Assembly: GCA_013316395.1 (NCBI GenBank)
Contig: WSMU01000012.1
Coordinates: 1 to 25,450, forward strand
Direction: 5' to 3'
DNA length: 25,450 bases
Origin: Alphaproteobacteria bacterium
GTDB lineage: Bacteria; Pseudomonadota; Alphaproteobacteria; Rs-D84
In this document: positions 22,927 through 25,450 of the stretch, in pieces
Layout: every line of letters starts with the position of its first letter
Numbering within the stretch: the first letter of the stretch is position 1
The notes under the pieces: generated by a model
Databases searched by the model: none
Seen by the model: only the letters and a program-made list of their open reading frames with translations
What the model was told of the DNA's origin: nothing
Translations under genes and position numbers: made by a program

Positions 22927-23000
22927 GCGGGCGTGGTATAATGGTAGCACGTCAGCTTCCCAAGCTGAAGACGAGGGTTCGATTCCCTTCGCCCGCACCA
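22927..23000 (+). tRNA. tRNA-Gly (anticodon CCC)
   Basis: The acceptor GCGGGCG (22927-22933) pairs with CGCCCGC (22990-22996), followed by discriminator A and an encoded CCA (22998-23000). The D arm is TGGTATAATGGTAGCA. The anticodon stem TCAGC/GCTGA encloses the loop TTCCCAA, giving CCC, which reads GGG. The T arm GGGTTCGATTCCC is canonical. The short variable arm fits a class I tRNA. Confidence 0.96.
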
Positions 23001-23007
23001 AAAATAT

Positions 23008-23033
23008 AGCCGGTATAATACCGGCTTGTTTTT
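23008..23033 (+). terminator. terminator after tRNA-Gly
   Basis: AGCCGGT (23008-23014) and ACCGGCT (23020-23026) pair around ATAAT and are followed by TGTTTTTAT. Confidence 0.85.
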
Positions 23034-23047
23034 ATATCTTATTTCTT

Positions 23048-24172
23048 TTATTCCTCGACCGGAATCTGCAACAACTGCTTTGGGTAAATCAGGTCTGGAT
23101 TTTCTATATTGTTTCGTTCTGCAATCATGCTGAACAGTATCCCGCGGCGCAGAAAGTTCCGCGCAATCACCCACAGACAATCCCCACGACGAACAGTGTA
23201 AAACGTATCGTCATCACCTGTCATCTCGGGCATTACAAAATCATGCTTAATTGTTGCGACCGTACGTCCGTCACCGTCATGCATACGCACCGCCAGGCTG
23301 TATTCTTTCCCAGGTGTCAGGTCGCCAATATCCGCCCCAATGCCGAAATGCCGATGGTCCGACACCCGTGCAAAGCCGATATATTTATCGTCCAGACTTA
23401 GCGATACGCGCAACCGCGGCATGCCGTCCCCTGTCACGACCAGACGCCCCGTGCTCAGATAATCTATTTTTGACACGCTCAAATCACCGTCTGCCAACAA
23501 TGTTGGTGCCTGGAGCAGGGTACTGCCCTCGGCCGTCATCAACAATGAAACAGAATTCTTATAGCCATGCTCTGATACATATACAAAAACCTTGTCCTCT
23601 GATTTTATATCCGGATTTACACCCAACAGGGAAATCGTATAGTTACCCGCCGCCAGCGGATGCGTCGGCGCATATACAAATTCACCACGGGAATCAGTGC
23701 GCTCTGTTGCAACGATTTTACCATTGATTAAAATGGATATGTTTTGATGCGGCACCCAGCGCCCCGCAACAACTATCTGGCCGCCACGTTCTATACGAAC
23801 AATATCAAAGGTCGGGACGGTTTCTGTATCAATCGCACGAACAACCGGGTCAGGCACCGCCGGCACAACAATTACGCGATGCGCGGGCGTATGAAAAAAA
23901 GCCACCCACACGGCAACAAATATCACAACCAACGCACAAAAGATAGGGAACCAGTATGCACGCAGGCCGCGATTGCCTTTATCGCTTTTTGGGGCAGTGG
24001 ATTCATTTGACACGCGCTTTGGATTGGGGCGCGCAAAAATATTAAGAGTATGTAAAAAGCGTTGCGAAAATGCACGACGATTTTCCATCCACGAATTCTG
24101 CTGAGCAATGGCGCTGTCAATCAAATCATCAGTAGAAGGTTTTGTCTTTATTTTTGTGTTTTTCTTTGCCAT
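23048..24172 (-). CDS. membrane-anchored Ig-like/LysM cell-wall-binding protein
   Basis: A 374-aa bitopic envelope protein. The N-terminal 70 residues are basic, polar and predicted cytoplasmic. One transmembrane helix (about 72-94, WFPIFCALVVIFVAVWVAFF) follows. The periplasmic part has two beta-rich Ig-like units (about 120-200 and 230-315; for example GRWVPHQNISILINGK, then AAGNYTISLLG) and a C-terminal LysM domain (324-371) with FYTVRRGDCLWVIA and PDLIYPKQLLQIP, which binds peptidoglycan. I chose the ATG at 24172 because CCGGAGA precedes it at correct spacing; a Met 12 codons upstream lacks one. No catalytic domain is visible, so it is probably a scaffold or anchor. Confidence 0.85.
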   Translation of the reverse strand: MAKKNTKIKTKPSTDDLIDSAIAQQNSWMENRRAFSQRFLHTLNIFARPNPKRVSNESTAPKSDKGNRGLRAYWFPIFCALVVIFVAVWVAFFHTPAHRVIVVPAVPDPVVRAIDTETVPTFDIVRIERGGQIVVAGRWVPHQNISILINGKIVATERTDSRGEFVYAPTHPLAAGNYTISLLGVNPDIKSEDKVFVYVSEHGYKNSVSLLMTAEGSTLLQAPTLLADGDLSVSKIDYLSTGRLVVTGDGMPRLRVSLSLDDKYIGFARVSDHRHFGIGADIGDLTPGKEYSLAVRMHDGDGRTVATIKHDFVMPEMTGDDDTFYTVRRGDCLWVIARNFLRRGILFSMIAERNNIENPDLIYPKQLLQIPVEE

Positions 24173-24208
24173 TTTTATATCTCCGGAAATAAATACTAGA
24201 CTAGACAA

Positions 24209-24236
24209 ATTATTGCAAAAGATATTTGTTTGTCAA
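24209..24236 (-). promoter_or_regulatory. promoter of the LysM gene
   Basis: On the minus strand a perfect -35 TTGACA (24236-24231), a 16-nt spacer and AATAAT (24214-24209). Confidence 0.65.
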
Positions 24237-24244
24237 CTTAATTG

Positions 24245-24253
24245 TGCTATAAT
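24245..24253 (+). promoter_or_regulatory. extended -10 promoter of the phosphofructokinase gene
   Basis: TG-C-TATAAT (24245-24253) is a consensus extended -10 element. The -35 is poor (TTGTTT at 24226-24231) and overlaps the -35 of the divergent LysM promoter. The leader is about 20 nt with an AGAGGA SD. Confidence 0.6.
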
Positions 24254-24279
24254 TTACCAGCAAAAAAGAGGAATGAATT

Positions 24280-25368
24280 ATGAACGAGAAAAAAAGAATT
24301 GGTATTATGACCACCGGCGGTGATTGCAGCGGTCTTAATACAGTAATACAGCGCGTTGTAAACGCCGCAGCAATGCGCGACTGGCAGGTAATTGGCATTC
24401 GCGGCGGCACAGACGGCCTATATGCCGAACCGGTTGATGCGATTGAGTTAACCCCGGAAAACATGCCCCTGGAGTATGCACGCCTGTCGGGCAGTATTTT
24501 GCGCAACGGTCGTGACGGCACAATGAATTTTGAAGAAGCGGCACGCCAGGGAATCCTGAAAGAATTTAATGCAAAATTAAATCGTGCGCTAAAAGAACTG
24601 CACCTGGATACTTTGATTTTGGTTGGCGGCAACGGCAGCCTTTCACTGGCATGGGGTTTCAAAGAAATTTATGCCGGCGTAAAGCTGATATGCATCCCAA
24701 AGACCATTGACATGGATGTTCCAATGACCGATGCAACAATCGGCTTTAACACCGCGGTTCAGCAATTAACAACATTTTGCGACCAGGTATTGCTATCCGC
24801 ACGCAGCCACCGCAGATGGTTCATAGTCCAGGCAATGGGCCGCGACTGTGGCAAACTGTCGCTGGAGGCGGGCATCGCCGCCGGCGCTGCCGCAATTCTA
24901 ATACCGGAAATAAAATTCAATGTAGATAGTCTGATAGAGCATATAAAAAATGCCCCGACAGATTATGGCATCGTTGTCGTATCAGAGGGCATATCTCTGC
25001 GCGGCCATTCCGGCAAAGCGGCCGAAATGATTGCACGCCAATTAAACGCAGCCGGAATTTATTGCCGCCCGGAATATCCTGAACACTTCCAGCGCGCGGG
25101 CGACACAACCGCAACCGACCGTATTATTGCGGCATCTATGGCCGATTGCGCGGTGCGCGCCATTGAAAATAACGAAACATATGTAATGACTGCGATGCAA
25201 AACGGTGTTTGCAAAACAATCGCACTGTCCGAATTCTTTAATAGAGGCGACCTGGTACCGGACCCGCATATCCCCGGCATCCAAACATCAAACGCCTATG
25301 TGACGCCGGACGACCCGCTGTTGCAGGTTGCAACCGACCTGGGGACATATATCGGCGAAGTTAAATAA
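24280..25368 (+). CDS. 6-phosphofructokinase family enzyme (ATP or PPi type uncertain)
   Basis: A 362-aa phosphofructokinase that phosphorylates fructose 6-phosphate to the 1,6-bisphosphate in glycolysis. It has GIMTTGGDCSGLNTVI (8-23) and GIRGGTDGL. The nucleotide loop is LVGGNGS (114-120), the catalytic stretch PKTIDMDVPMTDATIGFNTA (140-159) and the substrate motif AMGRDCG (185-191). The C-terminal motif is FQRAGDTTATDR. By E. coli numbering the usual Asp103 is Asn118, position 104 is Gly119 (ATP-like) and position 124 is Lys141 (PPi-like or group III); the catalytic Asp127 is Asp144. The Gly/Lys pair is known from group III enzymes that use ATP, so the donor cannot be settled here. Many Alphaproteobacteria lack a phosphofructokinase. 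Confidence 0.9.
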   Translation: MNEKKRIGIMTTGGDCSGLNTVIQRVVNAAAMRDWQVIGIRGGTDGLYAEPVDAIELTPENMPLEYARLSGSILRNGRDGTMNFEEAARQGILKEFNAKLNRALKELHLDTLILVGGNGSLSLAWGFKEIYAGVKLICIPKTIDMDVPMTDATIGFNTAVQQLTTFCDQVLLSARSHRRWFIVQAMGRDCGKLSLEAGIAAGAAAILIPEIKFNVDSLIEHIKNAPTDYGIVVVSEGISLRGHSGKAAEMIARQLNAAGIYCRPEYPEHFQRAGDTTATDRIIAASMADCAVRAIENNETYVMTAMQNGVCKTIALSEFFNRGDLVPDPHIPGIQTSNAYVTPDDPLLQVATDLGTYIGEVK

Positions 25369-25373
25369 AAACG

Positions 25374-25409
25374 CAAAAAAACATCCCGCCCAACGGCGGG
25401 ATGTTTTTT
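25374..25409. terminator. bidirectional intrinsic terminator
   Basis: ACATCCCGCC (25381-25390) and GGCGGGATGT (25395-25404) form a perfect stem with a CAAC loop. A precedes and T follows on the plus strand, so each strand has a T tract. It serves the phosphofructokinase gene and the converging gene at the window end. Confidence 0.92.
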
Positions 25410-25421
25410 ATAGCGCGAAGA

Positions 25422-25450
25422 TTATTTCTTTTCAGAAAAATCCGCATCAC
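25422..25450 (-). CDS. C-terminal tail of a minus-strand gene cut by the window
   Basis: Reading the minus strand from the window edge, one frame gives DADFSEKK and a TAA at 25424-25422. It lies just before a terminator that has a T tract in this direction, which makes a gene end here likely. Too little is present to name the product. Confidence 0.4.

Noticed and set aside
22908..23180. Minus-strand ORF across tRNA-Gly with a motif like CGRRESNPRLQLGKLTCYHYTTP
   Set aside because: This is the well-known false protein from translating the antisense of a tRNA-Gly gene; it also overlaps the LysM gene end.
1..25450. CRISPR arrays, insertion sequences, prophage or toxin-antitoxin pairs
   Set aside because: No regularly spaced repeats, transposase motifs or terminal inverted repeats were seen; the content is core genes.

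Overview
This window looks like a chromosomal core region of an alphaproteobacterium. The marker genes are a DUF1013/TrcR cell-cycle regulator, a DUF2155 secreted protein, an AddA-type (not RecBCD) double-strand-break helicase, and an rpsP-rimM-trmD-rplS operon. Both tRNA genes encode their own CCA ends. A phosphofructokinase, short intergenic gaps and a fused acetyl-CoA carboxyltransferase suggest a compact, possibly host- or gut-associated, glycolytic lineage; this lifestyle is inference. I see no insertion sequence, prophage, CRISPR array or rRNA.

Layout. 1-2150: an IHF-beta-like gene followed by a natural accD-accA fusion and a strong terminator. 2208-2441: tRNA-Ser(GCT). 2542-7314 (+): cysS, trcR, rpoD and a guanylate-kinase-like gene. 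7382-8923 (+): a secreted autotransporter-like outer-membrane protein. 8979-10925 (-): a membrane-anchored coiled-coil protein that diverges from the DNA-repair genes. 11009-15746 (+): an AddA helicase, a separate RecB-type nuclease ORF overlapping it by 8 nt, and recN. 15765-20021 (-): xseA, a putative Cys-His-Asp papain-fold protein, tsaD, a DUF1460 lipoprotein, a small membrane protein and a DUF2155 protein. 20099-22868 (-): the ribosomal operon, with a 56-aa small ORF at its head, rpsP, rimM, a Cys-rich 101-aa ORF, trmD and rplS. 22927-23000 (+): tRNA-Gly(CCC). 23048-24172 (-): an Ig-like/LysM envelope protein. 24280-25368 (+): a phosphofructokinase, then a bidirectional terminator and the tail of a minus-strand gene.

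How the genes fit together. Three repair functions (AddA helicase plus nuclease, RecN, and the ExoVII large subunit) lie within about 6 kb. Several exported or envelope proteins (DUF1460, DUF2155, LysM, autotransporter) are interspersed. A dozen promoters can be read by eye. Most have a TTGA-type -35 box, a 17-nt spacer and a TATAAT-like -10 box. Three of them place the start site on or within a few bases of the ATG, which predicts leaderless mRNAs.

The most interesting points are: the split of AddA into helicase and nuclease ORFs with a proper ribosome binding site at the junction; a primary sigma factor lacking one of the two promoter-melting tryptophans; a mixed-signature phosphofructokinase; unrecognised small ORFs inside the ribosomal operon; and the accD-accA fusion.
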